Assembly: GCF_003001815.1 (NCBI RefSeq)
Contig: NZ_PVMZ01000003.1
Span: 434,001-498,000 of the forward strand
Length of the DNA stretch: 64,000 nucleotides
Reading direction: 5' to 3'
Source: Actinoplanes italicus
GTDB lineage: Bacteria; Actinomycetota; Actinomycetes; Mycobacteriales; Micromonosporaceae
The notes beneath the pieces were generated by a model that saw only the letters and a list, made by a program, of their open reading frames with translations, made no database searches and was not told where the DNA came from. A program made the translations under genes and the position numbers. This document shows, piece by piece, positions 26,444-35,349 of this stretch; position 1 is the first letter of the stretch, and every line of letters begins with the position of its first letter.

Positions 26444-26679
26444 GATCTGGACTTTTCGGGATTAAAGAGGCGGCCACCGGAGATCCTTCGGATTGCCTAG
26501 ATCAGAAGGAGAGACCTGCGATGGCCGCACAAGAGAGTCTGGACCTGGCCGGTTTGCTGGACACGCATTTGGAATCGGCGAGCCCTGATGTGCTGAAGTC
26601 CCTGGTCAAGGCGTTTGCTGACGCGTTGATGTCCGCCGAGGCCGACGCGGCGGGCGCGCTGCCGGCTCTGGCCGGCTGA
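26444..26679 (+). mobile_element. Left-end remnant of an IS256-family element
   Basis: The leader (ATCTGGACTTTTCGGGATT about 26446-26464, then a purine-rich AAGGAGAGA site) and the stub ORF look like the start of an IS256-type element. Everything downstream of codon ~42 of the transposase is missing. The right end is not visible in the window. Confidence 0.55.
26521..26679 (+). pseudogene. N-terminal stub of IS256-family transposase
   Basis: 52 codons from ATG 26521. The segment SPDVLKSLVKAFADALMSAE corresponds to the conserved N-terminal region of actinobacterial IS256 (Mutator) transposases. After AEADA, where those proteins continue towards the zinc-binding region, the frame changes to an unrelated Ala/Leu tail and stops. 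The DDE catalytic domain is absent, so it cannot be active. A good ribosome-binding site (AAGGAGA) remains. Confidence 0.65.
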
Positions 26680-26682
26680 TTC

Positions 26683-27216
26683 TTACTGCCAGCCGGCTGG
26701 GTTGCTGTGGCTTTCACGGCTGATGGTGGAGCCGGTCTTCGGGTAGGCACCGAAACGATCGTTGTGCAGGTGGGCGAAGAAGTAGCACATCTCCTCGCAC
26801 TCAGCGTCCATGATCGCCTTTGCGGGGTCAGCCATGACCGCCTCATAGAACACGCGGCCCGCGGCCACGATGAAGCCTCGCGCATACAGGAAGCCGTCGT
26901 CCGACCCGTCGGTGAACTCGTGGATGTCCTCGCGGTCGATGTCGTAGAGCTTCCGCTCGAGGACACTGTCGAGAGCGGTCAGTTCGGCCGCGGACAGATC
27001 GATGCTGGCCGCTCGGAGCCGCTCGGTGAACTTGTCGAGCCACGCGTCGAGGGCGTAGAGGGACTCCTCGTCCGCGTCCGGCGTGCGGTTGACGAGGTGG
27101 TGCCGGATCTCGGCTGGCTCCGGGCCCAGCTCGGCCCAGGCGGACTCGATCAGCTGCCAGAAACGGTCCTCGTCGGCCGGGATGGGGATCTTCGCGCCGG
27201 GTGCGTCGGTGGTCAT
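26683..27216 (-). CDS. DUF4240 domain protein
   Basis: 177 residues, cytosolic, recognised as DUF4240 from DRFWQLIESAW near the start and LYDIDREDIHEF..DDGFLYARGFIVAAG later. The family is widespread in actinobacteria and of unknown function. ATG 27216 gives the usual short N-terminal tail; upstream codons to 27327 are a non-conserved extension. Its stop is four bases from the transposase stub's stop, so the insertion scar abuts this gene's 3' end without disrupting it. Confidence 0.85.
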   Translation of the reverse strand: MTTDAPGAKIPIPADEDRFWQLIESAWAELGPEPAEIRHHLVNRTPDADEESLYALDAWLDKFTERLRAASIDLSAAELTALDSVLERKLYDIDREDIHEFTDGSDDGFLYARGFIVAAGRVFYEAVMADPAKAIMDAECEEMCYFFAHLHNDRFGAYPKTGSTISRESHSNPAGWQ

Positions 27217-27436
27217 GACCGGGAACGTAACAGCGGGGTCTGACAAAAAGAGAACGACGACGTCTGGCGGAAGAGAACACGCAGACCGGTGTCGGCTCGT
27301 GCTCCAAAGGGGTGGATCCGAGATCATGGCCCGTCGTCGAGGGGCCGCGACTGGCGGCCGGTGGCCCGTCTGCGTGGTTGCTCGTGCTGCGGGCCGAGGT
27401 CTACCGTTCGGCGGGGCCGCATGTCACAGTCGACCC

Positions 27437-27895
27437 ATGGATCCAGTGGGATTGGTCGCGGTGGCGACGGTGCTGGTCGCGGGCATGGTGTTCGGGCTCT
27501 GGCGGCGCCGCCACGACGGGCGGCTGGCGGGTTCGGCGGTCAAGAGCCAAGATCAAGGGATGACTGACGGCGTACGGCTGGAGCCGGCCCTTCTCGCGAA
27601 ACTCGGAGTGGAAGCGGCCCCGGTCACGCTGCTGCAGTTCTCCACGGCCTTCTGTGCACCGTGCCGGGCAGTGCGCCGGGTCAGCGCCGAGGTCGCGGCC
27701 CTGCTACCGGGCGTCCGGCACGTCGAGGTGGACGCGGAGAGCCACCTCGACGAGGTCCGTGAACTGAACATCTGGCGGACCCCGACCCTGTTGATCCTGG
27801 ACGCCCAGGGCCGCGAGATCCGCCGCGCGACCGGAGTGCCTACCAAGCCACACCTGATCGCCGCCCTGGCGGAGCTGCTGCCCGCCCAGCGCTGA
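27437..27895 (+). CDS. Membrane-anchored thioredoxin-like protein
   Basis: 152 residues: one N-terminal helix (LVAVATVLVAGMVFGLW), a short linker, then a thioredoxin domain with active site FCAPCR and cis-Pro in WRTPTLL. The anchor without a cleavage site and the lack of a Tat/Sec-type tripartite signal leave its side of the membrane uncertain. Likely a disulfide reductase; the CAPC pair differs from classical CGPC. ATG 27437 is preferred to the long upstream frame, which has no features. Confidence 0.88.
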   Translation: MDPVGLVAVATVLVAGMVFGLWRRRHDGRLAGSAVKSQDQGMTDGVRLEPALLAKLGVEAAPVTLLQFSTAFCAPCRAVRRVSAEVAALLPGVRHVEVDAESHLDEVRELNIWRTPTLLILDAQGREIRRATGVPTKPHLIAALAELLPAQR

Positions 27896-28298
27896 GCCGG
27901 GCTGCTCCGCAGCACTGAGCCAGGCTGAAGCCCGTCCGGCGATAGGCCGGCTCGCCGCCGACCCGGCACCATCAGTCCAGCACTGAGTCCGGTCACCGCC
28001 TGCCCATCGACGCTCGGCAGGCAGGTCGACCGCTCGGATGGAAGGGCGGGCGGTCATCGGCGCGGGGGAGCAGCGGGCTGGTCGGTGGCTGGGGTGGGGG
28101 CGGGCCGGGTCTACCGCCCGGATAGACGGGTGGGCCGATCAGCGGCTCGGGTGGATAGGGAGGGGCCACACCGGCCGCTTCGATCACGGGGCGGTGCCAG
28201 GGCAGCCGTGGGGGTCGCCAGGAGCAGCCGTGGGGGTCGCCGGGGCCGGGCTGCGGAGATTGGCCGGGGGCCGGCCGCCTGGAGCCGGGCAGCCCGGG
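27896..28298. other. 403-base gap, no recognised gene
   Basis: Contains an 18-base direct repeat GCAGCCGTGGGGGTCGCC (two copies near 28200-28240) and, on the minus strand, a Pro-rich open frame of 64 codons (27993-28187) without a ribosome-binding site or known domain. Possibly decayed 3' sequence related to the Pro-rich tail of the MFS gene. Not called as a gene. Confidence 0.4.
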
Positions 28299-29585
28299 TC
28301 AGCCGCGTGGGTCGGTGGGCAGGGCGGCGGCCGGGATCGGGTCGGTGGGCAGCGGGGTCGGGGCCGGGTCGGTGGGCAGCGGGGCCGGGTCGTGGTCGGG
28401 AGCGGGCTCGCCGGTTCGGGTCAGGCGCCGTGAACCGGGGACCGCCAGCATGCCGACCGCCGCGATGAGCAGGATCGCCGCGCACACGGTCAGGACCGGG
28501 TCGATGCCGTAGCGGTCGGACAGCGGCCCGGCCAGGGCGTTGCCGACCGGCATGGCCAGGAACGACGCCAGGTAGTCCCAGGAGCTGACCCGGCCCAGCG
28601 CCCGGTGCGGCACGTTCTCCTGCAGCGAGGTGTCCCAGGCTACGTCGTAGAAGAGCAGGCCGGCGTAGCCGATCACGGCGCCGATCATGATGGCGGCCAG
28701 GGTGCCGGGCCAGACGTACGCGAACGCCCACACCGACATCAGCGGCAGGGCCAGCAGGCCGGCAAGGAGCAGGCGGCGCGGCCGGAACCGCATCCCGATC
28801 GCCGAGCCGATCACTCCGCCCAGGCCCTCGGCCGCGGCGATCCAGCCGATCGCGTGTGCGCCGCCGAGCCGCTGCATCGCGACCACCTGCACGAGCACCA
28901 GGATCACGCCGTTGGCGATGTGGTACGTGGTGGCGCCGAGCAGGTTCGCGAGCAACCAGTCGCGGCTGCGGATCTCCCGCCAGCCGGAGTTCAGCTCGGC
29001 CAGCATGGGGGAGCGGGGGCCGCGCGGAGCCCGTACCCGAATCATGGCGGCAGCGACCAGGGAGGCCAGGAAGCTGACCGCATTGATGGTGAAACCGGCC
29101 GGCGCGCCGAAGGCCGCGACGGTGATGCCGGCCGTGGCCGGACCGGCGACGCCGCACGCGGACTGCAGCAGGCTGAGGGTGGCGTTGGCCTTCTGGCGCT
29201 CCTCGGCCGGGACCAGGAGCGGCTTGAGGGAGCTCATCGCCGGGCTGAAGAAGCTGCCGGCGCCGGCCGAGACGACGGTGAGGGCGCAGAGGCCGGCCAG
29301 GTGGTAGCCGCCCGTGGCGAACATGGCGGCGATGCCGGCGGTGGCGGCGAAGCGGATCAGGTCCGAGGCGACCATGACCCGCTGGGGTTGGAGCCGGTCG
29401 GCCCAGACGCCGCCGAAGAGAGTGCCGGCCAGGAGCGTGAGGATGTTCGTCGCCATGACGAGGCCCAGGTCGCCCGCGCCTCCGCCGGTGGCGATCACGG
29501 CGACGGCGAGGGCGACGGTCTGGAACGCGTTGCCGAGCCAGGAGAGGCCCTGCCCGATGGCGAGCAGGCGGAAATCACGAGTCAT
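28299..29585 (-). CDS. MFS exporter (EntS-like family)
   Basis: 428 residues with about twelve helices; the loop motif GGVWADRLQPQRVM between helices 2 and 3 is the MFS signature, and the early MTRDFRLLAIGQGLSWLG start is typical of the MFS_3/EntS group of exporters. The C-terminal 35 residues are a PTDP-repeat tail (three near-copies of LPTDP) outside the transporter fold. Divergent from a MarR regulator 69 bases away, which probably controls it. Substrate unknown. Confidence 0.9.
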   Translation of the reverse strand: MTRDFRLLAIGQGLSWLGNAFQTVALAVAVIATGGGAGDLGLVMATNILTLLAGTLFGGVWADRLQPQRVMVASDLIRFAATAGIAAMFATGGYHLAGLCALTVVSAGAGSFFSPAMSSLKPLLVPAEERQKANATLSLLQSACGVAGPATAGITVAAFGAPAGFTINAVSFLASLVAAAMIRVRAPRGPRSPMLAELNSGWREIRSRDWLLANLLGATTYHIANGVILVLVQVVAMQRLGGAHAIGWIAAAEGLGGVIGSAIGMRFRPRRLLLAGLLALPLMSVWAFAYVWPGTLAAIMIGAVIGYAGLLFYDVAWDTSLQENVPHRALGRVSSWDYLASFLAMPVGNALAGPLSDRYGIDPVLTVCAAILLIAAVGMLAVPGSRRLTRTGEPAPDHDPAPLPTDPAPTPLPTDPIPAAALPTDPRG

Positions 29586-29596
29586 GACGGCGAGAG

Positions 29597-29614
29597 TAGT
29601 TCACCGTCTAACTA
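29597..29614. promoter_or_regulatory. Candidate MarR operator between MFS and marR genes
   Basis: TAGTTCACCGTCTAACTA has inverted TAGTT/AACTA arms in the AT-richest part of the 69-base divergent gap; a related CTAATA follows 17 bases on. MarR proteins usually bind such imperfect palindromes over their own promoter. Confidence 0.4.
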
Positions 29615-29654
29615 TCGGCAATCTAATAATCAGAAGCATGGCAGAATTGAGCGC

Positions 29655-30149
29655 ATGGAAGACAGCGTGGATCAGCATGTGGCCCGGTGGGCGACGTTCT
29701 GGAAGGACGAGCCGGCCTTCGCGCCCGAGGTCGAGGGCGCTCTGACCCGGATGAAGCACATTCAGCGCTGGATCGACCGGGCCGACCTGTCGATCTTCAC
29801 GGAGGGCTTCACGGTCCAGGACTTCAAGACCCTGCACGTGCTGATGGTGCAGCCGTGGCCCACCGAGGCGACTCCGGCGCAGCTGGCCGAGGCGGCGAAC
29901 GTGACCCGCGCGGCGATGACCAGCCGGCTCGACCGGCTGGCGGAGGCGGGGCTGATCACGCGACAGGTGGACGGCGTCGATCGGCGCCGGGTGCTGGTCC
30001 GGCCCACTCAGGAGGGGCGGGACATTTGGAGCAAATACATCTTCAAGGGCATGGCTGTCGACCAGCGCGCCCTGCACGGACTGAACATGGAGGAGTTGCG
30101 GCAGCTCAACGACCTCCTGCGGAAAGTCCTACTTTCCCTGGAGGAATAA
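29655..30149 (+). CDS. MarR-family transcriptional regulator
   Basis: 164 residues with a winged helix: ATPAQLAEAANVTRAAMTSRLDRL is the recognition region and GVDRRRVLVRPT the wing. Divergent from the MFS gene, which is the likely target; ligand unknown. ATG 29655 starts MEDSVDQHVARW. DUF4395 gene follows after seven bases. Confidence 0.9.
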   Translation: MEDSVDQHVARWATFWKDEPAFAPEVEGALTRMKHIQRWIDRADLSIFTEGFTVQDFKTLHVLMVQPWPTEATPAQLAEAANVTRAAMTSRLDRLAEAGLITRQVDGVDRRRVLVRPTQEGRDIWSKYIFKGMAVDQRALHGLNMEELRQLNDLLRKVLLSLEE

Positions 30150-30156
30150 TGGGTCT

Positions 30157-30579
30157 ATGGAACTCGATCCCCGCGGCCAGCGTTTCGCCGCCGCGCTCAC
30201 GACCGTCGTCATCACGCTCGTGCTGGTCACCGGCTCCGGCTGGCTCGCGCTCGCGCAGGCCGTCGTCTTCGCCGTCGCGGCATGGAATCCCCGCCGGGGC
30301 CCCTATTCGCTGATCTTCCGGGCAGTGATCCTGCCCAGGCTGGGGCCGCCGGCCGAACGGGAACCCGCCGCGCCGGTGCGTTTCGCCCAGCTCGTCGGGT
30401 TCACCTTCCTGGCCGTCTCCGCGCTCGGCTATCTGAGCGGGGTGACGGCGGCAGGAGTCGTCGCGGCCGCTTTGGGTCTGCTGGCCGCGTTTCTCAACGC
30501 AGCCTTCGGGCTCTGCCTCGGCTGCGAGGCTTATATCCTGATTCGGCGTCTGAAATACAGAAACGCCGAATCTGTCTGA
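30157..30579 (+). CDS. DUF4395 membrane protein
   Basis: 140 residues, starting MELDPRGQRFAAALTT as DUF4395 proteins do, with four helices and the conserved GLCLGCEAY near the end. The Cys pair (CLGC) is typical; the family often sits beside thioredoxin or rhodanese genes and may be redox-related, and here a thioredoxin-like gene lies 2.3 kb upstream. Function not established. Seven bases after marR. Confidence 0.85.
   Translation: MELDPRGQRFAAALTTVVITLVLVTGSGWLALAQAVVFAVAAWNPRRGPYSLIFRAVILPRLGPPAEREPAAPVRFAQLVGFTFLAVSALGYLSGVTAAGVVAAALGLLAAFLNAAFGLCLGCEAYILIRRLKYRNAESV
30541..30571. terminator. Hairpin overlapping the DUF4395 3' end
   Basis: ATTCGGCGTCTG pairs with CAG-AA-ACGCCGAAT around AAATA. 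It lies in the last codons of the DUF4395 gene, just before the stop of the convergent response-regulator gene, so it could end both transcripts. Confidence 0.6.
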
Positions 30580-30584
30580 ATTGT

Positions 30585-31253
30585 CTAGAACTTAGGCGCG
30601 TCGGGTGCTTCGAGCAGGCCCAGTCGCAGCGCGGTCATGAGCGCCTGCGCCCGGTTCGCGGCACCCAGCTTCTCGTAGAGCTTCGAGATGTGGGTCTTCG
30701 CCGTCGACTCGGAGACGAACAGCTGCTTGGCGATGCCGGCGACGCTCATGCCGTCGGCCAGCAGGCGCAGCACCTGACCCTCACGCGGCGAGAGCTGCGG
30801 GCCGGACGGGGCGAGACGCCGTTTCATGGCCTCGGCCAGATCGGCCGCGGTGAAGGCGCTGGGTGCCGACGCGGCGTGCCGGGCGGCCGCCACGACCTCG
30901 TCGGCCGGAGCCGTCTTGGGCACGAACGCGCTGGCCCCGGCCTCGAGAGCGCCGAAGAGCTGGTCGTCGCCCGCATACATGGTGAGGACCACGATGCCCA
31001 TGTTGGCGTTGTTCTTCCGCAGGGCGCGGGTCGCCTCCAGGCCGCTGCCGTCGGGCAGGCGCAAATCCATGATGACGACATCGGGCTGCAGCGCACCGGC
31101 CTGGCGCACCGCCTCCGCGGCGGTGGCTGCCTCGCCGACGACCTCGAACTGCCGGTCGCGCTCGAATGCGTGTCGCAGCCCCTTACGGATCAGATCGTGA
31201 TCGTCGACAAGGAGGACCTTGGTGCGCGTCGTCGGCGCAGGACTGGTCGACAT
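30585..31253 (-). CDS. NarL/LuxR-type response regulator
   Basis: 222 residues: receiver domain with Asp18-Asp19, phospho-acceptor Asp63 (IMDLRLPDG) and Lys of VPKTAP intact; linker; LuxR-type HTH with LSPREGQVLRLLADGMSVAGIAKQL split over residues about 154-180. Encoded seven bases after the histidine kinase, so the two form a two-component system. Signal and targets unknown. Confidence 0.93.
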   Translation of the reverse strand: MSTSPAPTTRTKVLLVDDHDLIRKGLRHAFERDRQFEVVGEAATAAEAVRQAGALQPDVVIMDLRLPDGSGLEATRALRKNNANMGIVVLTMYAGDDQLFGALEAGASAFVPKTAPADEVVAAARHAASAPSAFTAADLAEAMKRRLAPSGPQLSPREGQVLRLLADGMSVAGIAKQLFVSESTAKTHISKLYEKLGAANRAQALMTALRLGLLEAPDAPKF

Positions 31254-31260
31254 GCTCGGG

Positions 31261-32967
31261 TTACTCCCCTTCTGGAGCTGAAACGCTATCCCGCACGCTA
31301 TCGCGCCGAGGCGGTGTTCCGAGCACTACAGCGACGGTTGTCCCGCTGGGGTGTCGCGGCGTGATCTTGAGACGACCGCGGATGCGTTCGGCGCGTTCCG
31401 CCATGATGGTAAGACCGTAGCGGCCGTCGGGGCGCGTGTCCGCGAACCCCTTGCCGTCGTCGGACACCTCGATCTCCGCGTACGGGGGGTCGACGGTGCA
31501 GGTGACCCACAGATTCGAGGCGCCCGCGTGCTTGCGCGCGTTGGTGATCGCCTCCTGGGCGATCCGGAGCAGTTCGGCCTCGGTCGCGGCGGGCAGCCGC
31601 GCGGTCGACTCGTCGAACGTGAAGTGCACTCGCAGGCCGGCGCTGGTGCCGAGGGTCCGCGCGTACTCGGCGATGGCCGCCGCGAGGCCGCCGTTGCGGT
31701 CGACCTCGGAGCGCAGCTCGAACAGGCTCAGCCGCAGCTCGGTGATCACCCGGGTCACCTCGGCGCGCAGTGTGCGCAGCTCCTCGGCGGTCTCCTCGGC
31801 CCCCTCCGGCAGCGTGGCCTGCGCGTTGTCGATGCCGTAGCCGACCATCACCAGCTCCTGCGCGACCCCGTCGTGGATCTCCCGGGCCAGGCGCTGGCGC
31901 TCCTCGTTGGTGGCGAGCGAGCGCACGTCGTCGAAGAGCAGGGCGGCCTCCAGCCGCAGCGAGGCCGGGCCGGTCACCTCGGTCACCGATTGGACCACCG
32001 AGGAGGGGTACGCCCCGGAGGCGTCCGTCTCCAGGATGACGAGCCCGATCGTGCGCACCCCGGCGACCAGCGGCACGACCAGCGAGGAGACGTCGCCGCC
32101 CGGGTGGCTGCGGGCCTGCGAGCGGCTCGCGGTCTGCGGCTGCTGGGTGGCCCAGGCGTCGGCGATGCCGGAGTCGGCGTCGAGGGTGGTCTCCCAGTCG
32201 ACCCGCTCGGCGCCGGTCTGCGCCAGAACCACGAGCCGCCCACCGCCGCTGGCCGACAGCACCGCCGCGCGGTGGCCGGGCGCGACCGCGCGCAGCTCCT
32301 CCAGCAGGTGCTCGGAGATGCCGCCCGGGTCGAGCGTGGCGCCCGGCAGCGAACGGGCCACGCTGCGCAGCTGGGTCAGCAGGCGGGTGGCCTCCGCGTA
32401 CGGCTGGGGGGTGGGGTCGGGCGGCTGGAGCAGCTGCCGCATCGTCTCGGTGGCGAACGTGATGATCGCGCCCTGGACCAGCCACTGGATGCAGACGGCG
32501 GCATAGCCCCCGTGCATCGTGTCGAAGAGGAGGCCACTGGCCGCCATGGTGACGGCGGACAGCACGAGCAGGCCGATGCCCTCGGTCTGGCGGCGTCGCA
32601 GAGCGGCGGTGAGCAGAGGCACGGCGAGGTACGGCAGGACGGCCTCGGCGCCGAAGCCGCCGGTGACCCGGTCGGCGGTGTCGGCCGCGGCGGCGACCGA
32701 ACCGGCGGCCAGGCAGGTCACCAGGACCTCACCGGCCCGTCCCAGCGGCGCCAGCACGGCGTGGCCGCGGGCCAGGAACGAGGGCACGGCCGCGACGGCC
32801 AGCAGGACGATCCAGCCGAGCTGGGCGGCACTGCCGGTGAACGCGTAGGTCAGGGCGGCGACCAGCGCGAGCATGACGACGCGGGCCGCGGCTTCGGCCG
32901 GACGGATGCGCACGGGACCACTGGCGAGGGCTGGCACGTGACGGATGGTAGCGGCCGGGGCGGACAT
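31261..32967 (-). CDS. Membrane sensor histidine kinase (NarL-type, HisKA_3)
   Basis: 568 residues: five to six N-terminal helices (about 25-160), a GAF-like region (about 205-360), HisKA_3 dimerisation helix with the phospho-His in LAREIHDGVAQEL, and an HATPase domain (N-box ITNARKHAG, G1 DDGKGF, G2 GRYGLTIM). ATG 32967 gives MSAPAATIRH. The upstream frame to 33273 is not supported. Partner of the downstream response regulator. Confidence 0.92.
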   Translation of the reverse strand: MSAPAATIRHVPALASGPVRIRPAEAAARVVMLALVAALTYAFTGSAAQLGWIVLLAVAAVPSFLARGHAVLAPLGRAGEVLVTCLAAGSVAAAADTADRVTGGFGAEAVLPYLAVPLLTAALRRRQTEGIGLLVLSAVTMAASGLLFDTMHGGYAAVCIQWLVQGAIITFATETMRQLLQPPDPTPQPYAEATRLLTQLRSVARSLPGATLDPGGISEHLLEELRAVAPGHRAAVLSASGGGRLVVLAQTGAERVDWETTLDADSGIADAWATQQPQTASRSQARSHPGGDVSSLVVPLVAGVRTIGLVILETDASGAYPSSVVQSVTEVTGPASLRLEAALLFDDVRSLATNEERQRLAREIHDGVAQELVMVGYGIDNAQATLPEGAEETAEELRTLRAEVTRVITELRLSLFELRSEVDRNGGLAAAIAEYARTLGTSAGLRVHFTFDESTARLPAATEAELLRIAQEAITNARKHAGASNLWVTCTVDPPYAEIEVSDDGKGFADTRPDGRYGLTIMAERAERIRGRLKITPRHPSGTTVAVVLGTPPRRDSVRDSVSAPEGE

Positions 32968-33030
32968 CGGCTCGTTTCGTGGCTGCCCCGGTGGCGCGAT
33001 CCGTCGTACCCGGCGGGTAGCCTCGCGTGC

Positions 33031-33483
33031 ATGGCGGACACCTCGACACAGTCGATTCAGGTCCATGCGCCCCTGGCCCGGGTGGCTGCGGTGATCTGCG
33101 ACTTCGCGCACTACCCCGAGTGGGCCGAGTCGATCAAGAAGGTGCAGGTCCTCGAGGAGTACGAGGACGGGTACGCCGCTCAGGTGCGCTTCCAGATCGA
33201 CGCCACCGTCCTGGTCGACGAGTACACCTTGGAGTACGCGTACGCCGACGACCTCTCCCGGATCGAGTGGCACCTGGTCGAGCCGTCGAAGACGCAGCGT
33301 TCCCAGGAGGGCTCCTACGACCTGGTGGAGAACGCCGACGGCAGCACCTCCGTGACGTACACCCTTGCGGTGGACCTCGCGATCGGGATGCTCGGGATGT
33401 TCCGCCGCAAGGCCGAGAAAATGATCATGGATACGGCGCTGAAGGAGCTCAAGCGCCGGGTCGAGAGCCTGCCCGCGGCCTGA
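33031..33483 (+). CDS. SRPBCC-family (START-like) protein, TB16.3-like
   Basis: 150 residues with the polyketide-cyclase/START-type fold: ADTSTQSIQVHAPLARVAAVICDF at the start, YPEWAESIKKVQVLE, then paired strands and a long C-terminal helix (MDTALKELKRRVE). Resembles Rv2185c (TB16.3), located at the equivalent place in mycobacteria. Ligand unknown; a hydrophobic pocket for lipids or polyketides is the family norm. Confidence 0.88.
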   Translation: MADTSTQSIQVHAPLARVAAVICDFAHYPEWAESIKKVQVLEEYEDGYAAQVRFQIDATVLVDEYTLEYAYADDLSRIEWHLVEPSKTQRSQEGSYDLVENADGSTSVTYTLAVDLAIGMLGMFRRKAEKMIMDTALKELKRRVESLPAA

Positions 33484-33507
33484 CCGCGGGCCGAGGGGAG
33501 CGCGGAG

Positions 33508-34365
33508 ATGCCCGGATCAGCTCGGGAAGAGGCCGAACGGCTGGTCGCGGCGGTTCTCGCACGCGCCTCGGCGGCATCGGCCGGCGGCCACTCCGCCGGG
33601 GACGGATTCGGCCTCCTGGGTGAATCCGTGGCCGGTCTGATCGGCGTGCTCACCCGCGACGACTGGTCGACCGGCAGCGCCGAGTGCTGCGTCTGCCCGG
33701 TCTGCAAGGCGATCGCCGCGGTGCGTGACCCCAGTCCGGAGACCGCCGAGCGGCTCGCCGCCAGCGCCGGTGACATCGCGAGCGGCGTCGCCGGGCTGAT
33801 GCGCGCGTTCTCCTCGATGGCCGCCGAGCCTCCGCGAGCGCCCGCCCCGCGCACGCGGCCCGCGCCCGCTCCCGATCAGGCCTGGTCCGCGGCGACCCGA
33901 GCCGATCATTCCGCCGCCACTGGTGCCGCGGCCGAGCATGCCGGTCATCCCGCCGCGGCCCGCGTCGAGGGGGAGGAGCCGCAAGCCGGCGCCGAGCCGG
34001 AGGAGTCCCCCGGGGACACGACCGATCCGTGGGCGGCGGCCAGCGCTGCCGACGCCCGCGAGGCCGCCCGTGAGGCCGCGGCCGCCGCCCGTGCCCGGGC
34101 CGTCGCCGCCGAGGAGGCGGTGGCGAAAGCGGTCGCCGCGGCCAAGGCCCGGGCGACCCGGCCCACGGGGACCGCGGACCGTGGCGCTCCGGCGCCGGCC
34201 GCCGCGGGAGCCCGGACGGGCGACGTCTGGGCCATGGCCACCACGGAGGTGGCCGCAGACGACACGGCCGAGCCCCGTAGCGTGGATCATGAGCTGGGCG
34301 CTTCGGCGCCTGAGGACCGCGACCCGGGCCTGGGCGACGACGCCCGCCCGGGCGGCGCGGTGTGA
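33508..34365 (+). CDS. Actinobacterial protein with CCVCPVC motif, Ala/Glu-rich
   Basis: 285 residues. The N-terminal ~110 form the conserved part: helical, with CCVCPVCKAIA near residue 60, a probable metal-binding knuckle. The remainder is low-complexity Ala/Pro/Glu with a coiled-coil stretch (about 170-215, EAAREAAAAARARA). Function unknown. It lies 24 bases after the SRPBCC gene and 25 before the ROK kinase, so these three may be one unit. Confidence 0.8.
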   Translation: MPGSAREEAERLVAAVLARASAASAGGHSAGDGFGLLGESVAGLIGVLTRDDWSTGSAECCVCPVCKAIAAVRDPSPETAERLAASAGDIASGVAGLMRAFSSMAAEPPRAPAPRTRPAPAPDQAWSAATRADHSAATGAAAEHAGHPAAARVEGEEPQAGAEPEESPGDTTDPWAAASAADAREAAREAAAAARARAVAAEEAVAKAVAAAKARATRPTGTADRGAPAPAAAGARTGDVWAMATTEVAADDTAEPRSVDHELGASAPEDRDPGLGDDARPGGAV

Positions 34366-34390
34366 ACTGTTTGCAGAGGGGACGGGCAGC

Positions 34391-35338
34391 GTGACGCTGA
34401 CCATCGGAATCGACGTCGGCGGCACCAAGGTCGCCGGTGGCGTGGTCGACGAGCACGGCAACGTGCTCGCGTCGAACCGCCGGCCGACACCGGCGGACGA
34501 CCCGGCCGGCACCCGGGACACGATCGTCGAGGTGGCCGCTGAGCTGATCGCGCAATATCCGCAGGCCACCGCCATCGGGATCGGTGCCGCCGCGTGGATC
34601 GACGCCACCGGCTCGACCGTGCTCTTCGCGCCGAACCTGGCCTGGCGCGACGAGCCGCTGCGCGACTACGTGGGCAAGGCCACCGGCCTGCCGACCGTGC
34701 TGGAGAACGACGCGAACGTGGCCGCGTGGGCGGAGTTCCGCTTCGGGGTGGCCCGGCACGCGGACTCGATGGTGATGATCACGGTGGGCACCGGCATCGG
34801 CGGCGCCATCGTGATCAACGGCGGCCTGTGGCGCGGCGCCAACGGCATCGCCGCCGAGCTTGGTCACATCCAGTCGGTTCCGGACGGGCACCCGTGCGGC
34901 TGCGGGCGGCTCGGCTGCCTGGAGCAGTACGCGAGCGGCAACGCCCTGGTCCGGTTCGGCCGGGCGGCCGCCCGCCAGGAACCGGAACGGGCCGCGCAGC
35001 TGCTCGCGCTTGCCGGCGGTGACCCGCTGGCGATCACCGGACGGCAGATCACCGAGGCGGCGCGGGCCGGCGACGGGGTGGCGATGGACGCCTTCGCCCA
35101 GGTCGGCTACTGGCTCGGGGTGGCGCTCGCCGACCTGGCACAGAGCCTCGACCCGCAGATGATGGTGATCGGTGGCGGCGTGATCGACGCGGGGCCGCTG
35201 CTGATGGGGCCGATCGAGCGGGCGTATCGGGATCAGCTGGCCAACCGGAACAGGTTCCCGGTGGCCGAGGTGCACGCCGCCCGGATGGGCAACGCCGCCG
35301 GCGTGGCCGGCGCGGCCGACCTCGCGCGACGCGCCTGA
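34391..35338 (+). CDS. ROK-family sugar kinase, probable glucokinase
   Basis: 315 residues. IGIDVGGTKVAGGVV is the phosphate-1 loop, NDANVAAWAE carries the catalytic Asp, ITVGTGIGGAI the second phosphate loop, and GHPCGCGRLGCLEQYAS is the ROK zinc motif with its three Cys and preceding His region. ATP-type glucokinases of actinobacteria look like this; the substrate could be another hexose. GTG 34391 follows GAGGGGACGGG. Confidence 0.9.
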   Translation: MTLTIGIDVGGTKVAGGVVDEHGNVLASNRRPTPADDPAGTRDTIVEVAAELIAQYPQATAIGIGAAAWIDATGSTVLFAPNLAWRDEPLRDYVGKATGLPTVLENDANVAAWAEFRFGVARHADSMVMITVGTGIGGAIVINGGLWRGANGIAAELGHIQSVPDGHPCGCGRLGCLEQYASGNALVRFGRAAARQEPERAAQLLALAGGDPLAITGRQITEAARAGDGVAMDAFAQVGYWLGVALADLAQSLDPQMMVIGGGVIDAGPLLMGPIERAYRDQLANRNRFPVAEVHAARMGNAAGVAGAADLARRA

Positions 35339-35349
35339 GGTGGCCGGGG

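Noticed and set aside
27993..28187. 64-codon Pro-rich minus-strand ORF
   Set aside because: No ribosome-binding site or homology; Pro-rich frames are frequent by chance in this G-rich strand.
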